Assembly (NCBI RefSeq): GCF_014646075.1
Contig: NZ_BMMT01000014.1
Span: 1 to 64,000 of the forward strand
DNA from: Saccharopolyspora thermophila
GTDB lineage: Bacteria; Actinomycetota; Actinomycetes; Mycobacteriales; Pseudonocardiaceae
DNA length: 64,000 bases
Direction: 5' to 3'
The position numbers and the translations under genes were made by a program. Below the pieces are notes generated by a model. The model was not told where the DNA came from, searched no databases, and saw only the letters and a list, made by a program, of their open reading frames with translations. Positions 8,293 through 17,330 of the stretch are shown here, piece after piece. Within the stretch, counting starts at the first letter, position 1; each line of letters starts with the position of its first letter.

Positions 8293-9300
8293 TCAGGCGG
8301 GCGGGTTCTGGCAGCTGGGGTTGAGCAGCTTCTGCACCTCGGGGCTGTCCACGTTGTCCTTCGTGATCAGCATCGAACCCGTGTCCGAGCTCGGCAGCGG
8401 CTCCGCCGAGCCGCGGATCTTGCTCACCGCCGCGTTGACCGCCGCATACCCCATCTTGAACGGGTTCTGCGCGATCAGGCCGGTGATCACGCCGTCCCGC
8501 AGGGCCTGGATCTCACCCTCCGAGGTGTCCCAGCCGATGATCTTGACCTGGCCGACCTTGCCCGCCTGCCGCACCGCTTCGGCCGCGCCCAGCACGCTCG
8601 GCTCGTTGGCCGCGTAGATGCCGTCGAGGTCCGGGTTCGCGGTCAGGATGTCCTGCGTCACCTGCAGCGCCCGGTTGTAGTCGCTGTCGCTGGACTGCTG
8701 GGCGACGAGCTGGAGGCCGGGGTGCTTGGCCATGCCGCGCCGGAAGCCCTCCGCGCGGGTCTCGTTCGTGCTGGTACCCGGCTGGAACTCGATGAACGCC
8801 ACCTTGCCGCGACCGCCGAGCTGCTCGGCGAGCACGTCGGTGGCCTGCTCGGCGGCGGCGACGTTGTTCGTCGCGAACACCGGCACGTCCGGCGGCTGCG
8901 GGGTGGTGCCGGAGTCCATGTTGACCACCACGGTGCCCTGGCTCTGCGCGGACTTCGTGATGTCGGCCAGCGCCTTGGCGTCGGTCGCCGCGTACACCAG
9001 GCCCCTGAGGTCGCCCTGCGACAGCAGGTCCTGCAACAGGCTCTGCTGGCCGCTGACGTCGCTTTCGGCGTGCACCCCGTCCCAGTGGATCGTCACGTCC
9101 TGGTGCTTGGAGCCCGCGCACTCGGCGCCGACGCGCACCTTCTCCCAGAAGTCGAACCCGATCGCCTTGGGCACCACGGCCAGCTTGATGGGCCCGCCCT
9201 GCTGGCCGCCGCCACCGGTCTGCTCGCGCACCCCGACGCTGCACCCGGTCGCGGCGACCGAGAGCAGCACGCACGCCGCGGTCAGAACCTTCCTCATCAC
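8293..9300 (-). CDS. Sugar ABC transporter substrate-binding lipoprotein
   Basis: 335 residues. Signal peptide with lipobox VAATGCS anchors the protein on the outside of the membrane. The body is a type I periplasmic-binding fold of the RbsB/XylF kind: FDFWEKVRVGAE near the N-terminus, GLVYAATDAKALADI, the hinge region PVFATNNVAAAEQA, and DGIYAANEPSVLGAAEAV then IIGWDTSEGEIQAL. It captures a sugar, possibly ribose-, xylose- or galactose-like, for the two genes upstream in the operon. The specificity is not readable, and no catabolic kinase or repressor is adjacent. GGGAG lies just before the start. Confidence 0.9.
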   Translation of the reverse strand: MMRKVLTAACVLLSVAATGCSVGVREQTGGGGQQGGPIKLAVVPKAIGFDFWEKVRVGAECAGSKHQDVTIHWDGVHAESDVSGQQSLLQDLLSQGDLRGLVYAATDAKALADITKSAQSQGTVVVNMDSGTTPQPPDVPVFATNNVAAAEQATDVLAEQLGGRGKVAFIEFQPGTSTNETRAEGFRRGMAKHPGLQLVAQQSSDSDYNRALQVTQDILTANPDLDGIYAANEPSVLGAAEAVRQAGKVGQVKIIGWDTSEGEIQALRDGVITGLIAQNPFKMGYAAVNAAVSKIRGSAEPLPSSDTGSMLITKDNVDSPEVQKLLNPSCQNPPA

Positions 9301-9327
9301 CGAGCTCCCTTGCTCATCGCGGGTTTG

Positions 9328-10338
9328 CTACCCGGCGTCGCCGCCGAGCTTGCGCCGCTGGTAGCGGTCCCACCACACGGCCAGCCAGATGATCACGCCG
9401 ATCAGCACGTTCTGGTAGAAGGTGCCGATGTTGAGCTGCACGGCGCCGTTGCGGATGACCGCGACCAGAAACGCCCCGATCAGCGAGCCCCACACGGTGC
9501 CGCGTCCGCCGAACAGGCTCGCGCCGCCGATGACCACCGCGGCGATCACGTCCAGTTCCAGGCCCTCGCCGAAGTTCGGCTGCCCGGAGTTGATCCGCGA
9601 CGCCGCGATCATGCCGCCCAGCCCGGCCAGCGCACCGGAGACCACATACACCGCGGTGGTGTGACGACGCACCGGGACACCGGACAGCCGCGCGGCCTCC
9701 ATGTTGGATCCCATCACGTACGCGTAGCGGCCGAGGCGGGTGCGAGTGAGCACGACGTGCCCGGCGACCGCCACGAGCGCGATCAGCAGCACCGGGATCG
9801 GGACCGCCCCGATGACGCCCTGGCCGAGCAGCCGGAACGACTCCGGCGCGCCGAACACCGCCACCGCGCCGGTGAAGATCAGTACCAGCCCGCGGCCGAC
9901 GCTGAGCATGCCGAGCGTGGCGATGAACGGCGGCAACCCGACCACCGACACCAGCAGGCCGTTCACCAGCCCGGCGGCCGCGCCGACCGCGATGCCGCCG
10001 ATGATGCCGACCAGCGGGTTGACGCCGTACTCGGCCATCAGCAGCACGCCGACCACCCCGGACAGCGCCGCCACCGACCCCACCGACAGATCGATCCCGC
10101 CGGTGATGATCACCAGCGTCACGCCGACCGCCATCACCGCGTTCACCGAGGTCTGCGAGCCCAGGTTGAACAGGTTGTCCGCGGTGAGGAACGACGGGGC
10201 GACGATCGACAGCACGACGAACACGACGATCAGCGCACCCGCCGCCGCGACCTGCGAGACCGCGCCGGACAGCCGGTCCCCCACGCCGCCCAGCAGACCC
10301 CGGTCCACTTCGGACTTGTCCAAGGCCGGCTCAGTCAT
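9328..10338 (-). CDS. Sugar ABC transporter permease (RbsC type)
   Basis: 336 residues with eight to ten predicted membrane helices. Family hallmarks of BPD_transp_2 permeases are present: ITGGIDLSVGSVAALSGVVGV, the cytoplasmic coupling loop GSNMEAARLSGVPV, and the late VIGGASLFGGRGTVWGSLIGA. It forms the membrane channel for the flanking binding protein and ATPase. The start overlaps the end of the ATPase gene by eight bases, indicating translational coupling; the binding-protein gene follows 27 bases after its stop. Confidence 0.93.
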   Translation of the reverse strand: MTEPALDKSEVDRGLLGGVGDRLSGAVSQVAAAGALIVVFVVLSIVAPSFLTADNLFNLGSQTSVNAVMAVGVTLVIITGGIDLSVGSVAALSGVVGVLLMAEYGVNPLVGIIGGIAVGAAAGLVNGLLVSVVGLPPFIATLGMLSVGRGLVLIFTGAVAVFGAPESFRLLGQGVIGAVPIPVLLIALVAVAGHVVLTRTRLGRYAYVMGSNMEAARLSGVPVRRHTTAVYVVSGALAGLGGMIAASRINSGQPNFGEGLELDVIAAVVIGGASLFGGRGTVWGSLIGAFLVAVIRNGAVQLNIGTFYQNVLIGVIIWLAVWWDRYQRRKLGGDAG

Positions 10339-11854
10339 GGTTGCCCCCGTTTTCGACGTTGCGGGCTCCGGTCGCGAGCGCGACGACGCGTTCCTCGGAG
10401 AACTCGGCGCGGGGGACCTCGCCGGCGATCCGCCCGCCCCGCATCACCAGGATGCGGTCGCACATGTTCAGCAGTTCCGGCAGATAGCTGGAGATGAACA
10501 CGACGGCCTTGCCGCGCGCCGCGAGGGAATCCATCTGCTGGAACATCTCCGACTTGGCCCCGACGTCCATGCCGCGGCCCGGCTCGTCGAAGAACAGCAC
10601 CTCCGCACCGGTCTCCAGCCACCGCGCCAGGATCACCTTCTGCTGGTTGCCGCCGGAGAGCATCCGCGCCGGACGCCCCACCCACGGCACCCGGATGCGC
10701 AGTCCGTCGCGCTGCCGCTCGGCGATCCGGCGCTCGGCGGCCAGGTCGATCAGCCCGGCGCGCATCGGCAGCCTGGCCAGCGTGATGTTCTTGTCCACCC
10801 CCAGCTGCAGGGCGAGACCATCCGCCTTGCGGCTCTCGGTGAGGTAGCCGATGCCCGCGGCGATGGCGTCGGCCGGGCCGCGGATGCGCAGCCGCCGACC
10901 GTCCAGCGTGATCGTGCCCGCGTCCGGCAGTTCCGCGCCGAACACCGCCCGCGCCAGCTCCGTGCGGCCCGCGCCGACCAGCCCGGCCAGGCCGACGATC
11001 TCGCCCGCGCGCACCTCGAACGACACGTCGCGAACCGCGTCGCCGCGGGTCAGCCCCTCCACCCGCAGCCGCACCTCACCCGGTTGGGTGTGGGTGCGGG
11101 GGTAGAGGTTCGCCACGTCGCGGCCGACCATCAGCTGCACGAGCTGCGCCTCGTCGAGCTCGCCGACCGGCCGGGTGGCGACGACGGCTCCGTCGCGCAT
11201 CACCGTCACCCGGTCGCCGATCTCGAAGATCTCGTCCAGCCGGTGCGAGATGTACAGCACGGCGATGCCCTGCGCGGTCAGCTCGCGCACGATGCCGAAC
11301 AGCTCCTTGGCCTCCCGCTCGGTGAGGCTCGCGGTGGGCTCGTCGAGGATGACCACTTTCGCCCGCACGGCCAGGGCTTTCGCCAGTTCGACGCGCTGCT
11401 GTTCCGCAGTGGACAACAGCTCGACCCGCCGCCCCGGGTCGATGTCCAGGCCGACGCGGTTGAGCAGTTCCCGCGCGGCGCGGCGCTCCTCGGCCCGCGA
11501 GATCCACCCGCCCCGGCCCGGTTCGTGGCCGATGAACAGGTTCTCGGCCACCGACAGGTCCGGAGCCAGCGCGAACTCCTGGTGCACCATGGACACCCCG
11601 AGCCGCCGCGCCGATCCGGGGCCCTGGTAGGTCACCGGCCGACCGTCCAGTTCGATGCGCCCGGTGCTGGGCGGTTCGATCTGCGCGATCAGCTTCATCA
11701 GCGTCGACTTGCCCGCGCCGTTCTCACCGGCGAACACGTGCACCTCGCCGGGCGGGATGGCGAGGCTGACGTCCGAGACGGCGACGACACCGGGGAACTG
11801 CTTGCCCACGCCGTGCAGCGCCACGGCGGGACGGGTGCGCTCCGTCGACGTCAT
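10331..11854 (-). CDS. Sugar ABC transporter ATP-binding protein (RbsA type, dual domain)
   Basis: 507 residues with two ABC cassettes. The first has Walker A GENGAGKST (about 43-51), signature LSTAEQQRVELAKAL and Walker B VVILDEPTASLT. The second has a degenerate Walker A (GLVGAGRTEL) but a good signature LSGGNQQKVILARWL and FFDEPGRGMD, as is normal for RbsA/XylG/MglA. It powers import through the adjacent permease. First gene of the three-gene operon; GGGGAGG seven bases before the ATG is a strong ribosome binding site. Divergent from the protein kinase gene. Confidence 0.94.
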   Translation of the reverse strand: MTSTERTRPAVALHGVGKQFPGVVAVSDVSLAIPPGEVHVFAGENGAGKSTLMKLIAQIEPPSTGRIELDGRPVTYQGPGSARRLGVSMVHQEFALAPDLSVAENLFIGHEPGRGGWISRAEERRAARELLNRVGLDIDPGRRVELLSTAEQQRVELAKALAVRAKVVILDEPTASLTEREAKELFGIVRELTAQGIAVLYISHRLDEIFEIGDRVTVMRDGAVVATRPVGELDEAQLVQLMVGRDVANLYPRTHTQPGEVRLRVEGLTRGDAVRDVSFEVRAGEIVGLAGLVGAGRTELARAVFGAELPDAGTITLDGRRLRIRGPADAIAAGIGYLTESRKADGLALQLGVDKNITLARLPMRAGLIDLAAERRIAERQRDGLRIRVPWVGRPARMLSGGNQQKVILARWLETGAEVLFFDEPGRGMDVGAKSEMFQQMDSLAARGKAVVFISSYLPELLNMCDRILVMRGGRIAGEVPRAEFSEERVVALATGARNVENGGNHD

Positions 11855-12082
11855 GGCGTGCCTCCCCTCGATCTACGGCGACCGTTCTCGTCGGGCTGGC
11901 AGTGCGCCGGATCATACCCATCCACAGCACCCGCCGAAAGGGTTGGAACGAAGCCAAGTATTCGATTACCGGTGCGTACCCGCGAGGCCCGGATCGGTGA
12001 ACCGGCACACGTCCGGGCGGCGGATACGTAAGCTCGGTGGGGACGTGACCACACGATCTTCGCGACAGGAGGATGAGGACCC

Positions 12083-13687
12083 GTGCAGCCGTTGCTGGCC
12101 AGCGACCCGACCCGGGTCGGCGACTACCGGCTGCTCGCCCGGCTGGGACGGGGCGCGATGGGCGGGGTGTACCTCGGCCGGTCGCGCGGCGGGCGCGTGG
12201 TTGCGGTCAAGGTCATCCGCCCTGATCTGGCCGAGGACCCGGAGTTCCGGGAACGGTTCCGCCGCGAGGCGCTGGCCGCCCGCTCGGTCGGCGGATTCTG
12301 GACGGCCGCGGTGGTGGACGCCGACCCGGACGCCGAGCGGCCGTGGCTGGCCACCGAGTACGTGCCGGGCCCGACGCTGCACCAGGCGGTGGTGGACCAC
12401 GGTCCGCTGCCCGAGCCCGCAGTGCGCAGCCTGGCCGCCGGGCTGGCCGAGGCGCTGACCGCGATCCACCGGGTGAACCTGGTGCACCGCGACCTGAAAC
12501 CGGCCAACGTGTTGCTCGGCCCCGACGGGCCGCGGGTGATCGACTTCGGGATCTCGCGGGCGATGACCGGCAACGCGCTGACCGCGACCGGCATGTTCCT
12601 GGGCACGCCCGGGTTCTTCTCGCCGGAGCAGACCCAGGGCGGCGAGGTGGGCCCGCCCAGCGACGTGTTCTCCCTCGGCGCGGTGCTGGTGTTCGCCGCC
12701 ACCGGCCACGGCCCGTTCGGGGACGCAAGCACCGCGGCGCTGCTGTACCGGGTGGTGCACACCGAGCCGGACCTGTCGCGGGTCCCCGACGGGCTGCGGC
12801 CGCTGCTGGCGGCGTGCCTGGCCAAGAACCCGGCCGCCCGCCCCACGCCGAGCGTCCTGCTCGACCAGCTCGGCGAGGCCAGCCCGCAGGGCAACGCCTG
12901 GCTGCCGCCGGCGATCAGCGATGTCATCGCCCAGCACGCCACGCAGATGCAGCAGACGGCGAACGCCCCGCTGCCCGACACGCCGCCGCCACAGCCCGTT
13001 GCGGCGCAGCCGAAGCCCGCCACCCGGGTCCACACCCAGAACGCGCCGGCCGCCCCACCCGTCGCGCAGCCCGCGACCCCCGCACCACCGGTCCTGCTGC
13101 GCGACCGGATCGTCCCGGCGCAGCCCCGGCAGACCGCGCAGCAGCAGGCCCGGGTGCGCAGGGACAATCCCGGGCCGGTGTTCCGCACGGCCGGACGGAT
13201 GCGCGCCGTGCTGTCGGCGGTGGTCTGTGGGCTGATCATCTTCGGCGCCAACTGGCTGTTCCGCTCCTACGACGTCAGCGAGGTGTCGCGGGACCACATC
13301 GCCCTGTTCCGGCTCGGCATACTGCTGCTGGCGCTCAGCATGGTGTGGTCGATCGGCCTGGCGCTACTGCCCAATCTGCGCCTGAAGATCAACAGCGACG
13401 GCCTGCTGATCTCGCGGATGGGCCTGGACCGGGAGATCCCGTGGAGCCAGGTGCAGCGGGTCGGCGTGGTCGGCAGCGGCAAACGGGCGTCGCTGGCGGT
13501 GTGGCTGGCCGACGGCTCCGCGCCGAACTCCCGGGTGTGGCACCGCGCCCGCCCCTACCACGGCGGAGCCTGCATCTTCCCGATCGGCGCCACCGGTGGC
13601 TGGCTGACCCGCCGCCAGGAGACCCGCCGCGTCCGCACGGCCCTGGCCCAGTACGCCCCGGGCCGCTACGACGCCCGCCTCCTCTGA
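12083..13687 (+). CDS. Membrane-anchored Ser/Thr protein kinase
   Basis: 534 residues. Kinase domain (about 15-265) with complete catalytic motifs: glycine loop GRGAMGGVY, ATP-binding K43 (AVKVI), catalytic HRDLKPANV, DFG in VIDFGISRA and activation-loop end GTPGFFSPEQ. A Pro/Ala/Gln-rich linker (about 285-370) leads to two membrane helices (about 378-395 and 410-430) and a cytosolic C-terminal domain with a PH-like look (LKINSDGLLISRMGLDREIPWSQV). There is no extracellular PASTA sensor, so this is not PknB. Start GTG with AGGAGG nine bases upstream. Substrates unknown. Confidence 0.92.
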   Translation: MQPLLASDPTRVGDYRLLARLGRGAMGGVYLGRSRGGRVVAVKVIRPDLAEDPEFRERFRREALAARSVGGFWTAAVVDADPDAERPWLATEYVPGPTLHQAVVDHGPLPEPAVRSLAAGLAEALTAIHRVNLVHRDLKPANVLLGPDGPRVIDFGISRAMTGNALTATGMFLGTPGFFSPEQTQGGEVGPPSDVFSLGAVLVFAATGHGPFGDASTAALLYRVVHTEPDLSRVPDGLRPLLAACLAKNPAARPTPSVLLDQLGEASPQGNAWLPPAISDVIAQHATQMQQTANAPLPDTPPPQPVAAQPKPATRVHTQNAPAAPPVAQPATPAPPVLLRDRIVPAQPRQTAQQQARVRRDNPGPVFRTAGRMRAVLSAVVCGLIIFGANWLFRSYDVSEVSRDHIALFRLGILLLALSMVWSIGLALLPNLRLKINSDGLLISRMGLDREIPWSQVQRVGVVGSGKRASLAVWLADGSAPNSRVWHRARPYHGGACIFPIGATGGWLTRRQETRRVRTALAQYAPGRYDARLL

Positions 13688-13738
13688 CGCCGCACCGAAA
13701 CCAGCGATACCCGCGCCGCCACGCGGACGAGCCGCCGG

Positions 13739-14794
13739 TCAGGGCACCGGGAGGATGCAGACCGGGGTCGGCGTGGGAACCGGCTCGCCGAGGGGGGTCA
13801 GCTCGCCCGCCGGGGAGAGCTCGAACGCCTGGACGTTGTGGCTGCGCTGGCCCGCCGCGAACAGCACCCGGCCGTCCGGGGACAGCGCGATGTGGCGGGG
13901 TTCGGCGACCACCGCCGAGTGGATGTCGACCAGCCCGAACCCGCCGTCGCCGGAGTCGGCGCGGAACACCGCGATGCTGTCGTGGCCGCGGTTGGAGGCC
14001 AGCACGAACCGGCCGTCGGGGGTCACCACCACCTCGGCGGCCAGGTTGGGCTGCCCGTGGTCCGGCGGCAGCGTGGCGAGGGTCCGGCCCGGCTCGAGCG
14101 TGCCCGTCGCCGCGTCGTAGCCGAACTCGGCGACCGACGACGCCAGCTCGTTGACCAGGTATGCCCGCCCGCCGTCGGGGTGGAACGCCAGGTGGCGGGG
14201 CCCGGAACCGGCCCGCATCCCCACCTCGTGCCGCAGTGCCAGGTGCCCGGTGGCCACGTCGAAGTGGTAGACGTACACCGAGTCGGTGCCCAGGTCGACG
14301 GCGAGCACGTGCTCGCCGGACGGGTCGGGCAGGACCTGGTGCGCGTGCGGCCCTTCCTGGCGCAGCGGGTTCGGCCCGCTGCCGCTGTGCTGCACCTCGT
14401 GGCAGGGTTCACGGAGCACGCCCCCTTCGGCGACGGGGTGGACCGCGAGGTTGCCGGTGCCGTAGTTGGCGGTCAGCACCCACTGGCCGGACGGGTGCAC
14501 GCTGAGGTGGCACGGCTCCGAACCCAGCGACGGCTGCGAGTTGATCTCACGCAGCCTGCCGTCCTGGCGCACCTCGAACGCGATGACCCGTCCCTCCCGC
14601 ACCTCGCTCACCGCGAAGAGCGTGGCCCCGTCGGGCGACAGCGCGAGGAAGGACGGGTCGAACGCCTCGGCGACGCTCTCGGTGCACCGCAGCCCGCCGT
14701 CGGCGTCGGCGATCGCCAACCGGATCCCGTCGACCGCCGTCTCGGCGCCCGTGTACGCGCCGAGGTACACGCGGTACTCGCCCTGCTCCGGCAT
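13739..14794 (-). CDS. Lactonase-family seven-bladed beta-propeller protein
   Basis: 351 residues from the ATG at 14794, chosen because GGGAGG lies eight bases upstream and the homologous region begins at YRVYLGAYTG. Repeated propeller-blade motifs are visible (LALSPDGATLFAV, LSVHPSGQWVLTANYGTGN, LAFHPDGGRAYLVNE, ALSPDGRVLFAAGQ). The family includes 6-phosphogluconolactonase (Pgl/YbhE) and carboxy-cis,cis-muconate cyclase-like proteins. The GPHAHQV and NRGHDSI motifs agree with the YbhE-type lactonases. No pentose-phosphate genes are adjacent, so the substrate remains inferred. Confidence 0.85.
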   Translation of the reverse strand: MPEQGEYRVYLGAYTGAETAVDGIRLAIADADGGLRCTESVAEAFDPSFLALSPDGATLFAVSEVREGRVIAFEVRQDGRLREINSQPSLGSEPCHLSVHPSGQWVLTANYGTGNLAVHPVAEGGVLREPCHEVQHSGSGPNPLRQEGPHAHQVLPDPSGEHVLAVDLGTDSVYVYHFDVATGHLALRHEVGMRAGSGPRHLAFHPDGGRAYLVNELASSVAEFGYDAATGTLEPGRTLATLPPDHGQPNLAAEVVVTPDGRFVLASNRGHDSIAVFRADSGDGGFGLVDIHSAVVAEPRHIALSPDGRVLFAAGQRSHNVQAFELSPAGELTPLGEPVPTPTPVCILPVP

Positions 14795-14971
14795 CTGCGC
14801 CTGCCTCCCGCCGCCGCGAACTCCTCCCGCGCCCATCATGGCAAGGCGCCGCCGACTTCCCCCGCTCGGACAACGAACAGCGGCAAGATCGTGAAACGAC
14901 GCAACGAATCGACGATGCAAGCAACGGCTCGCGGCTGAAATCTACGCAGATACCGACATAACCTTATGCCC

Positions 14972-16204
14972 ATGACAGTCGTCCCGTCGCACCTCGAAAC
15001 GTCCTCGCGGGCCGCCCGCTTCCGGGCGCTCGACGAGCAGTACAGCGCGCACAACTACCACCCGCTGCCGGTCGTGATCGCCGAGGCGTCCGGCGCCTGG
15101 ATGACCGATGTGGACGGACGACGGTACCTCGACTTCCTCGCCGGGTACTCGGCGCTGAACTTCGGGCACCGCCACCCGGCGCTGGTCGCGGCGGCCACCG
15201 AGCAGCTCGGCCGACTGACCCTGACCAGCCGCGCGTTCCACCACGACCAGCTGGGCCCGTTCTGCCGCGAGCTGGCCGAGCTCACCGGCACCGACCGGGT
15301 GCTGCCGATGAACTCCGGTGCTGAGGCCGTGGAGTCCGCCATCAAGATCGCCCGGAAGTGGGCCTACCGGGTCAAGGGGGTGCCGGAGAACCAGGCGGAG
15401 ATCATCGTGGCCGGGTCCAACTTCCACGGCCGCACCACCACCATCATCTCGTTCTCCACCGACCCGGTCGCCCACGACGGCTTCGGCCCGTACACGCCGG
15501 GTTTCGTCGTCACCGCATACGGCGATGCCGCCGCGGTCGAGGCCGCGATCACCGAGCGCACCGCGGCCGTGCTGGTGGAGCCGATCCAGGGCGAGGCGGG
15601 GGTCATCGTGCCGCCCGCCGACTACCTGCCCTGGCTGCGGCGGCTCTGCGACGACCACGACGTGCTGCTGATCGCCGACGAGATCCAGTCCGGACTGGCC
15701 CGCACCGGCGAACTGCTGGCCAGCCAGCACGACGGTGTCCGCGCCGACCTCTACACGCTGGGCAAGGCGCTGGGCGGCGGCATCCTGCCGGTGTCCGCAG
15801 TGGTCGGTCGCGACGACGTCATCGGCGTGCTGCGGCCCGGGGAGCATGGGTCGACCTTTGGCGGCAACCCGCTGGCGTGCGCGGTGGGCCGCGCCGTGGT
15901 GCGGCTGCTGAGCACCGGCGAGTTCCAGGCGCGCTCGCGCGAACTGGGCGCGCACCTGCACGCGCGGCTCGGCGAACTCGTCGGGCGCGGCGCCGTCGAG
16001 GTGCGCGGTCGCGGCCTGTGGGCCGGGGTGGAGCTGGCCGCGGGATCGCTCACCGGCCGGCATGCCTGCGAGGCGCTGGCCGAGCGCGGTGTGCTGTGCA
16101 AGGAAACCCAGGACACGACCCTGCGCATCGCCCCACCGCTGGTGATCACCCGCGAGGAACTCGACACCGGCCTGGACGCCGTGGCCGAGGTCATCGCCGG
16201 CTGA
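14972..16204 (+). CDS. rocD: Ornithine aminotransferase
   Basis: 410 residues, PLP fold type I, class III aminotransferase. The N-terminal S-A-H-N-Y-H-P-L-P-V-V matches ornithine delta-aminotransferases. PLP contacts: NSGAEAVE near the phosphate, DEIQSGL(A)RTG, and the Schiff-base lysine in TLGKALGGG; HGSTFGGNPLAC is also present. The reaction converts ornithine plus 2-oxoglutarate to glutamate-5-semialdehyde, linking arginine and proline pools. Start 14972 rather than 14966, because TAACCT at 14959-14964 sits seven bases ahead, indicating a leaderless message. No arginase or rocF-like gene is adjacent. Confidence 0.95.
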   Translation: MTVVPSHLETSSRAARFRALDEQYSAHNYHPLPVVIAEASGAWMTDVDGRRYLDFLAGYSALNFGHRHPALVAAATEQLGRLTLTSRAFHHDQLGPFCRELAELTGTDRVLPMNSGAEAVESAIKIARKWAYRVKGVPENQAEIIVAGSNFHGRTTTIISFSTDPVAHDGFGPYTPGFVVTAYGDAAAVEAAITERTAAVLVEPIQGEAGVIVPPADYLPWLRRLCDDHDVLLIADEIQSGLARTGELLASQHDGVRADLYTLGKALGGGILPVSAVVGRDDVIGVLRPGEHGSTFGGNPLACAVGRAVVRLLSTGEFQARSRELGAHLHARLGELVGRGAVEVRGRGLWAGVELAAGSLTGRHACEALAERGVLCKETQDTTLRIAPPLVITREELDTGLDAVAEVIAG

Positions 16205-16220
16205 GCCGCGAGCCCGCGGG

Positions 16221-17246
16221 TCAGGACCTGGCGAGGTCTCGGGACAGGGCCGTCAGGCGGCTGATCGCCCGCAGGTACTTCTTGCGGTAGCCGCCGTGCA
16301 GCATCTCGTCGGTGAACAGCCGCGACAGCGCCTCGCCCGAGACGCGGACCGGGATCGCCCGGTCGTAGAGCCGGTCGGCCAACGCCACCAGGCGCAGCGC
16401 CACGTCCTGGTCCGGGGCCGCGTGTACACCGCGGAGGTGGACGGCGGTGACCCCGTCCACCAGGCGGCCGTACCGCGAGGCGTGCAGGCCCGCCAGGTAG
16501 CCGCACAGCTCGTCGAAGTCGTCCAGGGTGGCGCCGTCGGTGGCCTCGGCGAGCCGCACCAGCTCGTCGTCGTCCATCGGCGGCGGCGCTTCCGGCAGCC
16601 CGCGGTGCCGGTAGTCCGGGCCGTCCACCCGCACCACGCTGAACCGGGCGGACATCGCGTGGATCTCGCGCAGGAAGTCCGCGGCGGCGAAGCGACCCTC
16701 GCCGAGCTTGTCCGGCAGCGTGTTGGACGTGGCCGCGATGTGCACGCCCGCGTCGGTCAGCTTCGCGATCAGCTGGGTGACCAGCATGGTGTCGCCCGGG
16801 TCGTCGAGCTCGAACTCGTCGATGGCCAGCAGGCGGTGCTCCGACAGCCGCCGGACGGTTTCGGCGAAGCCGAGCGCACCCACCAGGTTGGTGACCTCCA
16901 CGAACGTGCCGTACGACTTCGGCCCCTCGGTGGCGTGCCACAGCGATGCCAGCAGGTGCGTCTTGCCGACGCCGAAGCCGCCGTCCAGGTACAGGCCCCG
17001 CCTGCCGCTGTCGGTCCTGCGGCGGCCGAACATGCCGCGCAGCCACGACCCGCCGCCGGTGCCCGCGTTGATCCGCTCGGCGAACGCCGAGCACTCCCGC
17101 ACCGCCACCGCCTGGCTGGGCTCGTCGGGGTTCGGGATGTAGGTGTCGAAGCCCACCGAGTCGAACCGGGGCGGCGGGGTCATCGCCTGGACCAGCTCGT
17201 CCGGGGTGATCTCGGGACGGCGGTCGACCAGACGGGGCAAACTCAT
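16221..17246 (-). CDS. zapE: Cell division protein ZapE (AFG1-like ATPase)
   Basis: 341 residues. AAA+ ATPase with Walker A GGFGVGKTHLL, Walker B LLAIDEFELDD and sensor-like AATSNTLPDKLGEGRF, followed by FLREIHAMSARF, all diagnostic for the AFG1/ZapE family. In proteobacteria ZapE acts at the late Z-ring; in mitochondria AFG1 helps remove misassembled respiratory proteins. The actinobacterial role is not settled. A TAGAGT -10 box at 17253-17258 sits six bases before the ATG, indicating a leaderless transcript. Divergent from the reductase gene and convergent with rocD. Confidence 0.93.
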   Translation of the reverse strand: MSLPRLVDRRPEITPDELVQAMTPPPRFDSVGFDTYIPNPDEPSQAVAVRECSAFAERINAGTGGGSWLRGMFGRRRTDSGRRGLYLDGGFGVGKTHLLASLWHATEGPKSYGTFVEVTNLVGALGFAETVRRLSEHRLLAIDEFELDDPGDTMLVTQLIAKLTDAGVHIAATSNTLPDKLGEGRFAAADFLREIHAMSARFSVVRVDGPDYRHRGLPEAPPPMDDDELVRLAEATDGATLDDFDELCGYLAGLHASRYGRLVDGVTAVHLRGVHAAPDQDVALRLVALADRLYDRAIPVRVSGEALSRLFTDEMLHGGYRKKYLRAISRLTALSRDLARS

Positions 17247-17330
17247 GGGCCGACTCTATAACCGGCAACCCGGTCACCCGGCCGTGCGGGCACGTGCTCC
17301 TGCTCACCCGAGTCGTGGTGGGATGGCGGC

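Noticed and set aside
8293..11854. Complete sugar catabolic operon
   Set aside because: Only transporter genes are present; no kinase, isomerase or LacI/ROK regulator is linked, so no pathway can be claimed.
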